Source: Methylotuvimicrobium sp. KM2 (lineage in GTDB: Bacteria > Pseudomonadota > Gammaproteobacteria > Methylococcales > Methylomonadaceae). From it: a stretch of 64,000 bases of DNA. Each line of letters opens with the position of its first letter. Positions within the stretch are counted from its first letter, which is position 1. The position numbers were made by a program, and so were the translations under genes. The stretch lies in assembly GCF_038051925.1 (NCBI RefSeq), contig NZ_CP150634.1, positions 2,860,300-2,924,299 of the forward strand. Reading direction: 5' to 3'. Below, piece after piece: positions 1-13,376 of the stretch. Below the pieces are notes generated by a model. The model was given only the letters and a program-made list of their open reading frames with translations, was not told where the DNA came from and did no database searches.

Positions 1-60
1 CTGACAGCAGGCCGCGCCGTTCTCGCGCTGATTGGTACAGAAAAAAACATGGTGTTTAAA

Positions 61-210
61 GTAACTCATCGCAGTATTTTAAAATTTCGTAAGATTTCTA
101 TTTCTGGTTCCCACGGTCCTCCGTGGGAACCCATACTTTGGCTTCCGAGGCGAGATTATGCATTCCCACGCTGAAACCGTGGGAACGAGGAATATTTGGC
201 AAATAATTAC
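61..210. repeat. Degenerate copy of IS66-related MITE (possible)
   Basis: The stretch opens with a GTAACT-like end and closes with AATAATTAC. Its inside holds paired GTTCCCACGG/CCGTGGGAAC palindromes like those inside the better elements at 16448, 19814 and 43803. No target duplication is visible, so it is at best a worn copy. The rest of the first 211 bases shows no gene that I can support. Confidence 0.35.
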
Positions 211-211
211 T

Positions 212-958
212 TCAATCGCCATCTGCAGTGCCGTCATCGACAAAATCCCGGCTATCGACATCTTGAGAATCGGACCTAGTTTCAGGATACAATTCTTGGA
301 TGGCGCCATCAGCCCCTATCAATACTGAACTTGCCAAGCCCCGAAATATGCCGTGCTCGATAACGCCCGGCATGGCGTTAAGCGCATCGTCGAGATCAAC
401 GGTATCAATCGTGGCATCGAATACGGTATCGAGTACCAAGCTTCCGTAAGAAGTCACCACCAATCCGTCACCGTTTGCAGTACGTCGTAATGCCGGCCTG
501 CCGCCTAGTTTTACCAAACTTTCTTTAACCATTCGCCAGGCAAACGGCATTACCTCGATTGGGATCGGAAAACGTTCGCCGATACGCCCGACCAGCTTGC
601 TTTTATCGATCAGAACGACGAATCGGTCGGCCGCCTTCGCCAACAATTTTTCTCGCACCAAATCGTAGCCCCGTCCTTTAAGCAGCGTCTTATCGAAGGT
701 AACTTCATCGGCGCCATCGACATAGAGATCGATTCGCTCGGTTTGTTCGATCGACTGCAGAGGCAAACCCAATTCACGAGCCTTAATCGCGCTGACAACC
801 GAACTGGCGATCACGATCACTTTTAAACCTTCATCTTTATGGAGGCGAGACAACTCTTTAATAAAACAGTCTGCCGTGGAACCGGTCCCGAGTCCGACCC
901 GCATCCCGTCTTTAACAAGCTTTGCGGCATGGACTGCCACCAATTCTTTATCATTCAT
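212..958 (-). CDS. rpiA: Ribose-5-phosphate isomerase A
   Basis: This cytoplasmic enzyme interconverts ribose 5-phosphate and ribulose 5-phosphate, linking the pentose phosphate and ribulose monophosphate routes; the latter carries formaldehyde assimilation in type I methanotrophs. Visible family motifs are the GLGTGSTADCF phosphate loop near residue 22, DGADEV near residue 80, LLKGRG near 92 and the Lys-rich KAADRF segment near 107. The protein is 248 residues, against about 219 usual, because of an Asp/Ser-rich tail of roughly 25 residues after the normal end. ATG at 958 is the natural start because the family begins within a few residues of it. It ends next to a repeat-bearing stretch at the window edge. 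Confidence 0.96.
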   Translation of the reverse strand: MNDKELVAVHAAKLVKDGMRVGLGTGSTADCFIKELSRLHKDEGLKVIVIASSVVSAIKARELGLPLQSIEQTERIDLYVDGADEVTFDKTLLKGRGYDLVREKLLAKAADRFVVLIDKSKLVGRIGERFPIPIEVMPFAWRMVKESLVKLGGRPALRRTANGDGLVVTSYGSLVLDTVFDATIDTVDLDDALNAMPGVIEHGIFRGLASSVLIGADGAIQELYPETRSDSQDVDSRDFVDDGTADGD

Positions 959-1026
959 TGCGACTCCCAGAAATACTTCTTTCGTAAATCAAGTTTCGAT
1001 ATAAGTAAAGAAGCGATAACAACAAA

Positions 1027-1614
1027 CTATTGACCACCCGCCATCAACTTATAAGCCACCCCTCCGATAACTACCAGTGCAACCAAAGCCCAGCCCAGAC
1101 TATCCATATATTCGCGTAGTTTCGCTTCGAGTTTTTCGCCACCTGCCGCGATTAGCAACGACACCAAAAAAAACCGCGCACCGCGCCCGACTGTCGATGC
1201 CAAAACAAACGGTAAAAACACCATACTCATCACGCCGGCCGCAATCGTGAATACTTTGTAAGGTATCGGCGAAAAACCGGCCACCAAGACTGCCCAGAAC
1301 CCCCAATTGGTAAACCATTGTCGGGCCAATAGAAAGCCCTCCCAATAATGCGTGGTTTTTAACCAAGGCTCAAGCTGGTCGAACATAAAAAAACCGATCG
1401 CATAACCAAAGATGCCTCCCAAGACCGAAAATACCGTGGTCCATAGCGCAAATTGGAAAGCGTATTGAGGACGACCGAGCGCCATCGGCGCCAACATGAC
1501 ATCGGGCGGAATCGGAAAAAAAGACGATTCTGCAAAGCTCAAAGCGCAAAGATACTTCAAGGCATGCCGATGCCGGGACCACGATAGCGTCTTATCGTAT
1601 AGCGCTTGAAACAT
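1027..1614 (-). CDS. DedA/YqaA-family (VTT domain) inner-membrane protein
   Basis: A 195-residue polytopic membrane protein of the DedA/SNARE-associated (VTT) group. Motifs are the FAESSFFPIPPDVML segment near residue 25, the glycine-rich GGIFGYAIG helix, and GFSPIPYKVFTIAAG near 115, typical of YqaA-type members. DedA proteins support membrane homeostasis and lipid-carrier recycling; the exact substrate here is unknown. The open frame extends upstream to 1839, but that extension overlaps pcm and is arginine-rich shadow sequence, so I place the start at the ATG at 1614, two bases after the pcm stop. That spacing suggests translational coupling with pcm. Confidence 0.85.
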   Translation of the reverse strand: MFQALYDKTLSWSRHRHALKYLCALSFAESSFFPIPPDVMLAPMALGRPQYAFQFALWTTVFSVLGGIFGYAIGFFMFDQLEPWLKTTHYWEGFLLARQWFTNWGFWAVLVAGFSPIPYKVFTIAAGVMSMVFLPFVLASTVGRGARFFLVSLLIAAGGEKLEAKLREYMDSLGWALVALVVIGGVAYKLMAGGQ

Positions 1615-1616
1615 GC

Positions 1617-2279
1617 TTATTCCCTGCCCGACAAAAACGGCACGAAATTGACCGACTCCAGGATTTCGACTTCGAATCCTGATGCGTTTCGCGTAACCCG
1701 TTGTAACTCCTGTCCGCCGGCATGACCGATCGGAATCACCATCACGCCGCCGACAGCCAGTTGCCGTAGCAGCATTTCGGGAATTTCGGGCGGAGCCGCC
1801 GTTACCAAAATCCCATCGTAAGGAGCATGTTCCGGCCATCCCCAGCCGCCATCGCTGTGCAAATAGCTGATGTTTTTATGTTTCAAACTCCATACCAAAT
1901 TTTTGGCTTTCTTCTGCAACGGCTGAATCCGTTCGACTGTATAAACATAATCAACCAATTGCGACAACACCGCCGTCTGATAACCGCAACCGGTACCGAT
2001 TTCCAGGACCTTGGCAAGCGGGCCTGATGCCAGAAGCAATTCGGTCATTTTAGCGACAATATAAGGCTGAGATATCGTCTGGTTATAACCGATCGGCAAA
2101 GCGGTATCTTCGTAGGCTCGACTAGCGAGTGCTTCATCGACGAACAAATGACGCGGCGTATTACGCATCGCATCGAGAATTTTATGATTGGTGATCCCCT
2201 GTTCCTTCAAACGCCCCACCATGCGCTCCCGAGTTCGCATGGAAGTCATGCCTATTCCTTTTACATTAAGCATCATCAT
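1617..2279 (-). CDS. pcm: Protein-L-isoaspartate O-methyltransferase
   Basis: This SAM-dependent enzyme starts repair of isoaspartyl residues in aged proteins. Evidence: RHLFVDEA near residue 43, the [12 protein letters not shown] segment, the SAM-binding motif [14 protein letters not shown] near 92, and a GGVMVIPIG strand near the C-terminus. Two starts are possible: the ATG run at 2279, preceded by AGGAG ten bases away, and the ATG at 2249, preceded by AAGGA six bases away, which better fits the usual length of about 210. It follows surE by 13 bases, the common surE-pcm order in gammaproteobacteria. Confidence 0.95.
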   Translation of the reverse strand: MMMLNVKGIGMTSMRTRERMVGRLKEQGITNHKILDAMRNTPRHLFVDEALASRAYEDTALPIGYNQTISQPYIVAKMTELLLASGPLAKVLEIGTGCGYQTAVLSQLVDYVYTVERIQPLQKKAKNLVWSLKHKNISYLHSDGGWGWPEHAPYDGILVTAAPPEIPEMLLRQLAVGGVMVIPIGHAGGQELQRVTRNASGFEVEILESVNFVPFLSGRE

Positions 2280-2292
2280 TATTATATTTCTC

Positions 2293-3033
2293 CTAAGGCA
2301 ACCAATTTTCTAAAGCGCCTATACGTTCATAGCGCGTCAAATCGACTTGCAAGGGGCTAACCGAAACATAACCCGATTTAATCGCGTAAAAATCGGTTCC
2401 CGGCCCCGCATCTTGTTCGACTCCTGGCGGCCCGACCCAATAAATAGGTCTTTCCCGAGGATCGACACTTTTGACCACCGGCTCGGCTTTATGGCGTTGA
2501 CCCAAACGCGTTGCCTGAAATCCTTTAAGCTCGCTAAAAGGAATATCGGGTACATTGACATTCAAAATACTATCTTGAGGCAAAGGCTCTTCTATCAATC
2601 TTTGTAGTAATATAACCGCAACTTGCGCCGCCGTATCGAAATACCTCGGATTATTGCCGACCAACGAAATCGCCACAGCCGGCAGGCCTAAAAACCGGCC
2701 TTCGGTCGCCGCCGCCACGGTGCCGGAATAGAGTACGTCATCGCCCAAATTGGAACCGTGATTGATTCCGGCAAATACCATATCAGGCTCTTTCGCCAAC
2801 AAACCGGTGATCGCCAAATGAACGCAATCGGTCGGCGTGCCGTCTACTCTAATAAAACCGTTAGCGGTTTGGTAAGCCCTGAGCGGTCTTTCCAGAGTCA
2901 GTGAATTACTGGCCGCGCTGCGGTTTCGGTCCGGCGCCACAACCGAAATTTCGGCATGATCGCTTAATGCATCCGCCAATGCATTCAGGCCTTCAGCCAG
3001 ATAGCCGTCATCATTGCTCAACAAAATATGCAT
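2293..3033 (-). CDS. surE: 5'/3'-nucleotidase SurE
   Basis: A stationary-phase survival phosphatase that dephosphorylates nucleoside monophosphates using a divalent metal. The metal-binding SNDDGY at the extreme N-terminus, [15 protein letters not shown] near residue 40, GTPTDCV and [21 protein letters not shown] are all present. The frame is open to 3054, but the ATG at 3033 gives the standard [10 protein letters not shown] start, so I use it. It is divergent from the Smr gene, with about 75 bases between the starts that should hold both promoters. The pcm gene follows directly. Confidence 0.96.
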   Translation of the reverse strand: MHILLSNDDGYLAEGLNALADALSDHAEISVVAPDRNRSAASNSLTLERPLRAYQTANGFIRVDGTPTDCVHLAITGLLAKEPDMVFAGINHGSNLGDDVLYSGTVAAATEGRFLGLPAVAISLVGNNPRYFDTAAQVAVILLQRLIEEPLPQDSILNVNVPDIPFSELKGFQATRLGQRHKAEPVVKSVDPRERPIYWVGPPGVEQDAGPGTDFYAIKSGYVSVSPLQVDLTRYERIGALENWLP

Positions 3034-3107
3034 TTTAAGTCGCCCCGCGCACAAATAGTTTATAAAATCCCTAATATTAACAACTTATCGTATTTAAATC
3101 AGCTAAC

Positions 3108-3674
3108 GTGAGAAAAAAAAGCCTAACACAAGAAGATCGGGATCTGTTTCGCCAAACAGTCGGGAAAGTCATATCGATAGACAGCGACAAACTGCACCTG
3201 AGCACCACACCTAAACCCAAACCCATACCCGCTAAACGTTCAGTCGATAATGCTCAATCGCTTGACGAATCAATATTGGTCACTGAATTGCTAAGTCTCG
3301 AGGATAGCCTAAGCTTTTTAAGCCCCGGCTTACAAAAAAATGTTTTGCGAAAAATGCGGAAAGGGCATTACGGACTCGATGCCGAAATCGACTTACACGG
3401 CCTGAGTAGCCACGAGGCAAAAAAGCAACTATTACGCTTTCTGCATAGTTGTGTGGAGGAAGGTTTTCGTTGCGTCTGTATCGTGCATGGCAAGGGCTAT
3501 CGCTCGCCGGATAACCTACCGATTTTGAAAAACAGCCTCAATTTATGGCTTCGCCAACATCGGGATGTACAAGCCTTTTGTTCCGCGCCCCACAGAGAAG
3601 GCGGCACGGGGGCGGTTTTTGTTCTGCTGCGCTTAACGGATAAATACGACGAACAAGACGATGCCGAGCGCTAA
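3108..3674 (+). CDS. Smr-domain protein (SmrA/SmrB-like)
   Basis: A 188-residue protein with a basic N-terminus (FRQTVGKV) and a C-terminal Smr domain. Diagnostic parts are DLHGLSSHEAKKQLLRF near residue 96 and CIVHGKGYRSPDN near 125, the DLHG and HGKG motifs of the domain. Smr domains are RNA/DNA endonucleases; in Escherichia coli SmrB cleaves mRNA at collided ribosomes, and a similar role is possible here. The start is GTG. The 3' end overlaps the convergent uppP gene by 42 bases. It is the only plus-strand gene in an otherwise minus-strand block. Confidence 0.85.
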   Translation: MRKKSLTQEDRDLFRQTVGKVISIDSDKLHLSTTPKPKPIPAKRSVDNAQSLDESILVTELLSLEDSLSFLSPGLQKNVLRKMRKGHYGLDAEIDLHGLSSHEAKKQLLRFLHSCVEEGFRCVCIVHGKGYRSPDNLPILKNSLNLWLRQHRDVQAFCSAPHREGGTGAVFVLLRLTDKYDEQDDAER

Positions 3675-4427
3675 ACGATACCAAACGAAAGGAATCATGC
3701 CGATCCGATTCAGCAATTTCAAAAACCAACCGATTGTTAAGTAAGCAACGACACAGGAGACCGCCGCCCCGATCGCCATGAAGTCCCACATGACTTCGAT
3801 ATCGGACTTGAACAATTCAAAAGCCTTTAACATACCGGCCAATGCAATGACCGGAATCGACAATAGAAACGAAAAACGAGCAGCTTGCTCGCGCTGTAAA
3901 CCGGAAAACAAACCGGCCGTGATCGTGATACCCGCACGGGAAGTGCCGGGAATCAATGCGATCGCTTGAAATACGCCGACCAGCAAAGCATCGAATAAAG
4001 TCACGACAGTCCGGCGCTCTTTAGCGAATTTTTCCGAAACCCACAGCAACATCGCGAAAACGATGGTCGAACTCGCAATCACCAGAGGCGATCTCAATGA
4101 CTCTTCAAGCGAGTGAGGCATCGATAAGCCCGCAAGGCCCACGGGAATCGTGCCCAACACCACATACCAGGCCAAACGGGAATCGTCCGAAGCTCCATTG
4201 CCGGTGAACGAACCGAACCAGGCCGCGATGATCGTCAATAAATCTTTACGATAATAAGCTACAACAGCCGTTAAGGTACCGACATGCACCGCAACATCGA
4301 ATGCGAGCCCTTGATCCTCCCAACCCAAAATAACCGGCAATAAAATCAAATGCGCGGAACTCGAAATCGGTAAGAATTCAGTCAACCCCTGTAGCAAAGC
4401 CAACGAGATGGCTTGAATAATATCCAT
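3633..4427 (-). CDS. uppP: Undecaprenyl-diphosphatase UppP (BacA)
   Basis: This integral membrane phosphatase converts undecaprenyl pyrophosphate to the monophosphate, recycling the carrier for peptidoglycan and other envelope polymers. It shows the family hallmarks: LLQGLTEFLPISSSAHLIL near residue 12, HVGTL near 47, and PGTSRAGITITAGLFSG near 160, with about eight hydrophobic helices over 264 residues, the usual length. It lies three bases downstream of truD and overlaps the end of the convergent Smr gene. Confidence 0.97.
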   Translation of the reverse strand: MDIIQAISLALLQGLTEFLPISSSAHLILLPVILGWEDQGLAFDVAVHVGTLTAVVAYYRKDLLTIIAAWFGSFTGNGASDDSRLAWYVVLGTIPVGLAGLSMPHSLEESLRSPLVIASSTIVFAMLLWVSEKFAKERRTVVTLFDALLVGVFQAIALIPGTSRAGITITAGLFSGLQREQAARFSFLLSIPVIALAGMLKAFELFKSDIEVMWDFMAIGAAVSCVVAYLTIGWFLKLLNRIGMIPFVWYRLALGIVLFVVFIR

Positions 4428-4430
4428 GAT

Positions 4431-5453
4431 TTAACTCTCTATAATTTCTCGAAGCAAAGCGGTCGCATAGCTACCCGCCGGTAAAGTAAATTTTAGTTGC
4501 AATGTGTCCTGCGAAATAAAACGCCACTCTAAATCTGTCACACACATCCTAAGCGCCCTGCGAGCGCTTTCCAGGCCGCAGTTGGACAAACCGCGACCTA
4601 TAAAATCGAAACGTTCGATCACTGCGGATTCGATCGCCCTAGCCTCACCCGCTACTTCGGAAGCCCCCTGCCCGGAAAGCACAGCGCTCGGGTGAATTTC
4701 GCACGCGTCGACCCGTTTAGAAATGGATTGATCGATTTGGTCGACTTTAAAAAACCCTCGGGAGCCGTCAACAATGAAAACATCGCCATCGACCGGTTTA
4801 TTCCAACTCTCTAGCCTGATTCTCTCGGCCAAAATATGATTGAACAAAAACGAACGTGCCGCAGATAGGTAAATACCGTGTTGTTCACGCTTAACCTTAG
4901 CGCCTTCGAATAGAGCCAGAGCTTTATTGACATTCTGCCCGAGATTCCCGAAGCGTTGCTCGCCGAAATAATTCGGCACACCGCGGGTCTTGATCCGACT
5001 CAACTGATCTTCAAGCCGCCTTTCGTCACCTTGCCAATCTCTAATCAATAGTTCGAAACGATTACCGGATAAGATGCCGCGTTTCAATTTACGGGCATGA
5101 CGTATCGACCGATGAACCGTAATCGTTTCCGATTCGAAATCGGACCATTGCGGCGCTTCTTTGCCCGGTAACCACACACTGAACCATTGCGTCGTGACGG
5201 CATGACGATCCTTCAAGCCGGCATAACCGATATCGCGCTGCCTAACGCCGGCAAAACGAGCCAGTTGTCTCGCCACAAATTCGGTATTTTCGCCTTTTTT
5301 TTCGATAAGCAAAAAAACATGCTCGCCTTCGCCCGAAGGTTCGAACGACAGCATTTCTTTAACGATGAAATCTTCCGGCTCTATGCGGATCTTTCCGGTT
5401 CCGGAGGGACCTCCGTAGGCATAGGGCCACTGTGGTATTTCGACGGTTTTCAA
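4431..5453 (-). CDS. truD: tRNA pseudouridine(13) synthase TruD
   Basis: Makes pseudouridine 13 in tRNA(Glu). The 340-residue product has KIRIEPEDFIVKE near the start, the catalytic aspartate in GYAGLKDRHAVTTQW near residue 80, GVPNYFGEQRFG near 160, and the TRUD insertion domain. No signal peptide or membrane segment. It heads a pair with uppP (three-base gap). The upstream 750 bases separating it from ispF, with which it is commonly adjacent in gammaproteobacteria, have been filled by repeats. Confidence 0.97.
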   Translation of the reverse strand: MKTVEIPQWPYAYGGPSGTGKIRIEPEDFIVKEMLSFEPSGEGEHVFLLIEKKGENTEFVARQLARFAGVRQRDIGYAGLKDRHAVTTQWFSVWLPGKEAPQWSDFESETITVHRSIRHARKLKRGILSGNRFELLIRDWQGDERRLEDQLSRIKTRGVPNYFGEQRFGNLGQNVNKALALFEGAKVKREQHGIYLSAARSFLFNHILAERIRLESWNKPVDGDVFIVDGSRGFFKVDQIDQSISKRVDACEIHPSAVLSGQGASEVAGEARAIESAVIERFDFIGRGLSNCGLESARRALRMCVTDLEWRFISQDTLQLKFTLPAGSYATALLREIIES

Positions 5454-5505
5454 GACTAGGAGGGATCCGTTGGTTTAACTATTGAGACTTGGATGATGTC
5501 GATCA

Positions 5506-5688
5506 AACTACTCCCTTTATAGTCAAAAAATGGCTAACTTTATGAAGGTATGGGGTGTGGCTAGCGAGGATGTCGGCAGCAGAGAAAGCTGCCGTCAAGC
5601 CCCCATGGAAGGGTTTACGGCGGTCCTCGATAGACACATCCCACACCTTTTATTCTTAGACGGTTTTTTCGATCAAAAGGGAGTAGTT
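5506..5688. mobile_element. Inverted-repeat element, family C, copy 1
   Basis: About 183 bases bounded by the inverted repeat AACTACTCCCTTT. The inside contains GGTATGGGGTGTG facing CACATCCCACACC and a CGGCAGC/GCTGCCG hairpin. A near-identical unit occurs at 52435-52679, where a second palindrome has landed inside it. No transposase and no convincing target duplication are seen. It is non-coding; short open frames across it are not supported as genes. Confidence 0.6.
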
Positions 5689-5751
5689 CTTGCTGATGTA
5701 TCCAAGGTAATTGCGGCAATTATCCGGCTTTGAGAAAATAATCTTTCATCC

Positions 5752-5990
5752 TAACGTTCATGAAGTCCCGGCAAATGAAAGTACGAGGCTTGGAGAGGGC
5801 GCGGTCACTCGCCCGACAGGACGCCGTGAATACATCCATGTAGGCTCGACGGCGGCTTTCCCTGCCGCCGACGCCTGTCGGTCGAGCAACCGCACCCTCT
5901 CCGGAACCGGCATTTGCTCTGCCGAGCTTCGACTATCGAAAAATTAGATAAAGAACCAAAATCTACGAACTTTCACAGTAAAGCACATAA
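5752..5990. repeat. Long imperfect palindrome (TAACGTTCATGAAG family)
   Basis: A roughly 240-base imperfect inverted repeat. The left arm (CCGGCAAATGAAAGT, then GGAGAGGGCGCGGTCACTCG, then GACAGGACGCC) pairs loosely with the right arm (GACGCCTGTCGG, CCGCACCCTCTCC, CCGGCATTTGC, GAACTTTCACA). Partial copies lie at 23510-23570 and 31963-32052. The interior carries GTGAATACATCCATGTAGGC, also found at 19560. The remaining bases up to ispF, including a CTTCATGAACCTCATGGTGA motif at 6086, show no gene. Confidence 0.5.
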
Positions 5991-6201
5991 AGAATTTCAA
6001 GAAATTACTTAAACTTTATCGCTAGCCTTTTGGTGAGCGGAAGTTTTATACAAACGTATAGCAAATTATTGAACTACCTTTTTATTCTTCATGAACCTCA
6101 TGGTGAAATGCTTTTTCTAGGTTTAAGGTTTGCCCTGCTACAAGTTTGAATAACGACTGCAGGACTGGGTTACAAATCCGGCTAGCTCTATCTCCGTCGC
6201 C

Positions 6202-6675
6202 CTACCTTTCAATCAATACGGCTGCCTGGACGGCAATGCCCTCTCCGCGGCCTTCGAAACCTAGCTTTTCGGTCGTGGTCGCCTTGACATTGATACAGTC
6301 GAGTTCGACGTTCAAATCTTCAGCAATATTACGGCACATCCCCTCGATATGCGGAGCCATTTTCGGCGCTTGGGCAATAATCGTAATATCGGCATTGACG
6401 AGAAAATAACCTTTATTTTGCACGACCTGATAAACATGGCGAAGCAATACACGGCTATCGGCGCCTTTGAAACTCGGATCGGTATCGGGAAAGTGCTTAC
6501 CGATATCGCCTAACGCGGCCGCGCCCAAAAGCGCATCAGACAAAGCATGCAGCACGACGTCACCGTCCGAATGCGCGTCGAGACCTTTTTCATAAGGAAT
6601 CTTCACGCCACCCAAAATAACGTCTCCGCCTTCCTTGAAACGATGCACATCGTAACCTTGACCGACTCTGATCAT
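6202..6675 (-). CDS. ispF: 2-C-methyl-D-erythritol 2,4-cyclodiphosphate synthase
   Basis: Catalyses the cyclisation step of the MEP pathway of isoprenoid synthesis, here also feeding hopanoids and carotenoids. The metal-binding GYDVHRF near residue 8, [23 protein letters not shown] near 30, GDIGKHFPD near 57 and the C-terminal [16 protein letters not shown] are all canonical. Length 157 is normal. The start overlaps the end of ispD by four bases (ATGA), so the two are translationally coupled. Confidence 0.98.
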   Translation of the reverse strand: MIRVGQGYDVHRFKEGGDVILGGVKIPYEKGLDAHSDGDVVLHALSDALLGAAALGDIGKHFPDTDPSFKGADSRVLLRHVYQVVQNKGYFLVNADITIIAQAPKMAPHIEGMCRNIAEDLNVELDCINVKATTTEKLGFEGRGEGIAVQAAVLIER

Positions 6676-7367
6676 TGTTGTTGCTCCAGGTAAAATTGCG
6701 CTAAGGGTAAGTCTTCGGGTCGGGTAATCTTGATATTGTCGGGACGGCCTTCGACGATCTTGGGTTGAAAACCGAGCAATTCGAGCGCACTCGCCTCATC
6801 GGTCACGGCCGGATTGCCGACCGACGCTTCGAGCGCCTGTTTCAATTGTCCGTAACGAAACATCTGCGGCGTCAATGCGCGCCAAATATGCGTTCTGTCC
6901 AAGGTTCCGACTATACTGCCGCCTTGGACGTTTTTTAGCGTATCATGCGACGACAGCGCCAAAATTCCGCCTATTTCGTCATCTTGCAATGAGTCAATCA
7001 GAAACCGTATATCGGCGGCAGTAATACAAGGTCTCGCCGCATCGTGAACCAATACCCAGTCTTGTTCAGATGCTCGTCCGGATATCGCCTGTAACGCAGA
7101 AAGCACTGAATCCGAACGCTCCTTGCCGCCCGGTGCGGTCTGCACATGCTCATTTTTCGAAATCGCCAGTTCCGGCCAATACGGATCTTCGATAGAAATC
7201 GCCACAGCAACTGCAGCAAAAACATTAGCTTGCAACAAACGCGTCAACGTATGCTCCAAGACAGTTTTGCCCGCTAATTCGAGATATTGCTTGGGGCGGT
7301 CGGCCTGCATTCGTTTACCGACTCCCGCCGCCGGCACCACCGCCCAAATGGATCGAGTATTTGTCAT
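6672..7367 (-). CDS. ispD: 2-C-methyl-D-erythritol 4-phosphate cytidylyltransferase
   Basis: Adds CMP to methylerythritol phosphate in the MEP pathway. The nucleotide-binding [18 protein letters not shown] at residue 12, the VLVHDAARP motif near 108 and [12 protein letters not shown] near 190 identify it clearly. It is 231 residues, the family norm. It overlaps ispF by four bases and follows ftsB by about 137 bases that show no further gene. Confidence 0.98.
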   Translation of the reverse strand: MTNTRSIWAVVPAAGVGKRMQADRPKQYLELAGKTVLEHTLTRLLQANVFAAVAVAISIEDPYWPELAISKNEHVQTAPGGKERSDSVLSALQAISGRASEQDWVLVHDAARPCITAADIRFLIDSLQDDEIGGILALSSHDTLKNVQGGSIVGTLDRTHIWRALTPQMFRYGQLKQALEASVGNPAVTDEASALELLGFQPKIVEGRPDNIKITRPEDLPLAQFYLEQQQ

Positions 7368-7504
7368 TAATTAACGTTAAATAATCTATGCGCGGGCAGA
7401 GCCCAAGTAGTACTGGGGACAAGATCAGTAGGGATAAAAGCGGAAGCCGAAACCCATTAAAAACGTAACAGCGCGTCTCGGCGATGGCTTTCACTTCTTT
7501 CTAG

Positions 7505-7783
7505 CTACTCCAGAACCTGAAAAAAAGTCTCGTCTTCCTTGATCATCCCTAATTCATAGCGGGCTCTTTCCTCGATCGCTTCTTGTCCTTTTCTCAAATC
7601 GAGAACTTCGCCGTAAAGGGCCGCATTGCGTTCCTTTTTTTCCTGGACTTGCATCGCGAGCTCATCCAATCGGCTTTGATATTGATTGATCTGAACAATG
7701 CCTCCGTCGCCGAACCAAAGGCGATACTGCAGATGCACGATGATCGCAATCAGCACCGCGACGAGAATCTTAAAATTATTCAT
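7505..7783 (-). CDS. ftsB: Cell division protein FtsB
   Basis: A small bitopic divisome protein: an N-terminal membrane helix (residues 4-20), then a coiled coil (about 30-70) and a short acidic end. In other bacteria it forms a complex with FtsL and FtsQ. LWFGDGGI directly after the helix and the ERARYELGMIKEDE segment near the C-terminus are typical. The frame is open to 7795, but ATG at 7783 puts the helix at the N-terminus as usual. The eno-ftsB-ispD order is the standard gammaproteobacterial one and supports the call. Confidence 0.93.
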   Translation of the reverse strand: MNNFKILVAVLIAIIVHLQYRLWFGDGGIVQINQYQSRLDELAMQVQEKKERNAALYGEVLDLRKGQEAIEERARYELGMIKEDETFFQVLE

Positions 7784-7837
7784 TGGACGGCCCATCCTGA
7801 ATCAGGGCGGCAAAAACGCCGCCCCTTTTCAGATAAA

Positions 7838-11643
<3,806 letters not shown>

Positions 11644-11652
11644 TTATCTATT

Positions 11653-13014
11653 TTAATCGACTAAGACGCATTCGTCATGGCCTTTCCGGTTTTTATTTTT
11701 TTGCGACCGAATTAGCCGAATACACCCTGGCTTGTTTTTGCAATAAAATTCGGAACCGATCCAAAGATCGGCAATTGCCGCCAAGCGCCCGTCTAAATAG
11801 ATTAATGGAATATAAGGCCTTTCCCAAGGCGGAATACCAGCTTCCTGATAAAGATTTTTCAAGCGATGCCGCCCTTCTCGATTCGGCAAAGCAATTTTTT
11901 CCCCGCCGCTACGAAACCTAACGTCGATATGCGACCTAAGCCAAATCGATTGATCAATTCCGGAGTGGTCATAAGCAATTTTCAGTTCCGTACCGTCAGG
12001 CAAGTCAAGAGGGGCATCGCTATTCGACCATACAACGCCTTGTTCCGGTAAATTAACGGTTTGCTGCGGCACACAAAACAAGCTATTCCGGAAACGGCGT
12101 ATTGTATGTTTTTGATTCGGCAACTGCGGATCGCCAAGCGGCGACTGAATCATGGACAAAATGCGCAACACAAAGGCACGGGGCGGCATTTTTAGCCCCA
12201 AACGCGCGAACCATTGCCGAACAATTAATGCTTGTTCCGTCACATCAAGCTTTACCAAAGCCGGTATCGATAGCGTTGCATCCTTTGTTTGATAGACCTG
12301 CTTGAATTGATCGCCAGCTAATTTACTCAACAGTTCAGAGGCTTCCGCGCAATGAACCGCTGAACGAGAGACTGTTTTATCGATGGACGGCCAACGTTGC
12401 TTGAGTAAAGGAACAATTTCATTGCGTAAAAAATTACGATCGAAGTCAATGCCTTGATTACTGGGATCTTCAATAAAATTGAAATCATGTTGCCGGGCGT
12501 ATTGGTCGATGACTTGTTTTGGTGTATTCAATAAGGGCCTCAACAGCACTCCCTTGCCAAAGGTCATCATTTCAGGCATGCCCGAAAGCCCTTGCAAACC
12601 TGCCCCTCGAAACAATTGCAATAAAACGGTTTCCAATTGATCCTCTCGGTGCTGAGCCACCATCAAAACATCGTTATTCGAAAGCAAAGCCTTTAAGGCA
12701 TCATATCGCGCATTCCTGGCAGCCTCCTCGGGGCTTTCGCGCGCTAAGCTTCGCGCATCAACATAAAGATTCATAAAATCAACACCCAATTGCTTAGCGA
12801 CTGAACGACAATGCCTAGGCCAAGCATCGGCTACGGGTTGCAGACCATGATGGACATGAACCGCGGTAATTTTATTTTGTAGAGAAGATATCGAAGCACA
12901 AAGATGCAACAACACATGCGAATCCACACCGCCGCTATAGGCAATATAAACTTGTTGCGCTGATTTTAATTTTTGCAGGCTCAATTCAACGACTCGCGGT
13001 TCTAATCGAAGCAT
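11653..13014 (-). CDS. tilS: tRNA(Ile)-lysidine synthetase
   Basis: Converts cytidine 34 of the AUA-reading isoleucine tRNA to lysidine, which is essential for decoding. The N-terminal PP-loop SGGVDSHVLL is near residue 28, AVHVHHGLQ near 52, AQHREDQLET near 123 and the EDPSNQ motif near 180. The C-terminal substrate-binding part ends in HRLKNLYQEAGIPPWERPYIP near 390. At 453 residues it is of normal size. The first gene of the pyrG block in transcription order. Confidence 0.95.
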   Translation of the reverse strand: MLRLEPRVVELSLQKLKSAQQVYIAYSGGVDSHVLLHLCASISSLQNKITAVHVHHGLQPVADAWPRHCRSVAKQLGVDFMNLYVDARSLARESPEEAARNARYDALKALLSNNDVLMVAQHREDQLETVLLQLFRGAGLQGLSGMPEMMTFGKGVLLRPLLNTPKQVIDQYARQHDFNFIEDPSNQGIDFDRNFLRNEIVPLLKQRWPSIDKTVSRSAVHCAEASELLSKLAGDQFKQVYQTKDATLSIPALVKLDVTEQALIVRQWFARLGLKMPPRAFVLRILSMIQSPLGDPQLPNQKHTIRRFRNSLFCVPQQTVNLPEQGVVWSNSDAPLDLPDGTELKIAYDHSGIDQSIWLRSHIDVRFRSGGEKIALPNREGRHRLKNLYQEAGIPPWERPYIPLIYLDGRLAAIADLWIGSEFYCKNKPGCIRLIRSQKNKNRKGHDECVLVD

Positions 13015-13034
13015 TTAATTTACCAATTGTTAAC

Positions 13035-13196
13035 CAAATTTGGGGGCCGAGGCGCCAGTCAAAGGCCCAACGCCAAAATTACCCAGGATAGTTATCATCA
13101 CCAATGGAATGGACTATGAAATTAAGGTGCAGAGCCTGTAACTCAATGATTTCCGAACGCCATTGAACGCCCCGAGCCTTCTAATACCGAATTTTT
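13035..13196. repeat. Degenerate palindromic repeat (CAAATTTCGGC family) with nested palindrome
   Basis: This stretch in the tilS upstream gap is a worn copy of the element at 19456-19654: CAAATTTGGGGGCCGAGG at the left end, GCCAGTCAAAGG, and CGCCCCGAGCC followed by ACCGAATTTTT at the right. Between 13081 and 13137 it also carries a decayed copy of the 67-base palindrome seen intact at 19496 and 52543 (shared CCAATGGAATGGACTATG-like core). The rest of the 360-base gap holds no gene, only an AT-rich leader before the small gene at 13377. Confidence 0.45.
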
Positions 13197-13376
13197 ATGC
13201 GTGAAAGGTATAAGTTGATTTTAATGAAATGTGAAATAACGCTCGGACAAAACAACATAAAAGAGCTAGTCTTTTTCATAAGAGCAAAGCAATAAAGAAA
13301 CATGCAATTGAATTTAAAAGACTGAAATTAGTCTATATAATTCCACTAAGCACTCATATTTCACAAGGGTTTGGCT

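Noticed and set aside
1615..1839. N-terminal extension of the DedA-type protein
   Set aside because: Arg-rich, overlaps pcm completely, and the membrane protein family starts at the ATG at 1614.
5530..5733. Short plus-strand open frame across the repeat at 5506
   Set aside because: It is a reading of the family C element, and the second copy at 52435 does not keep the frame.
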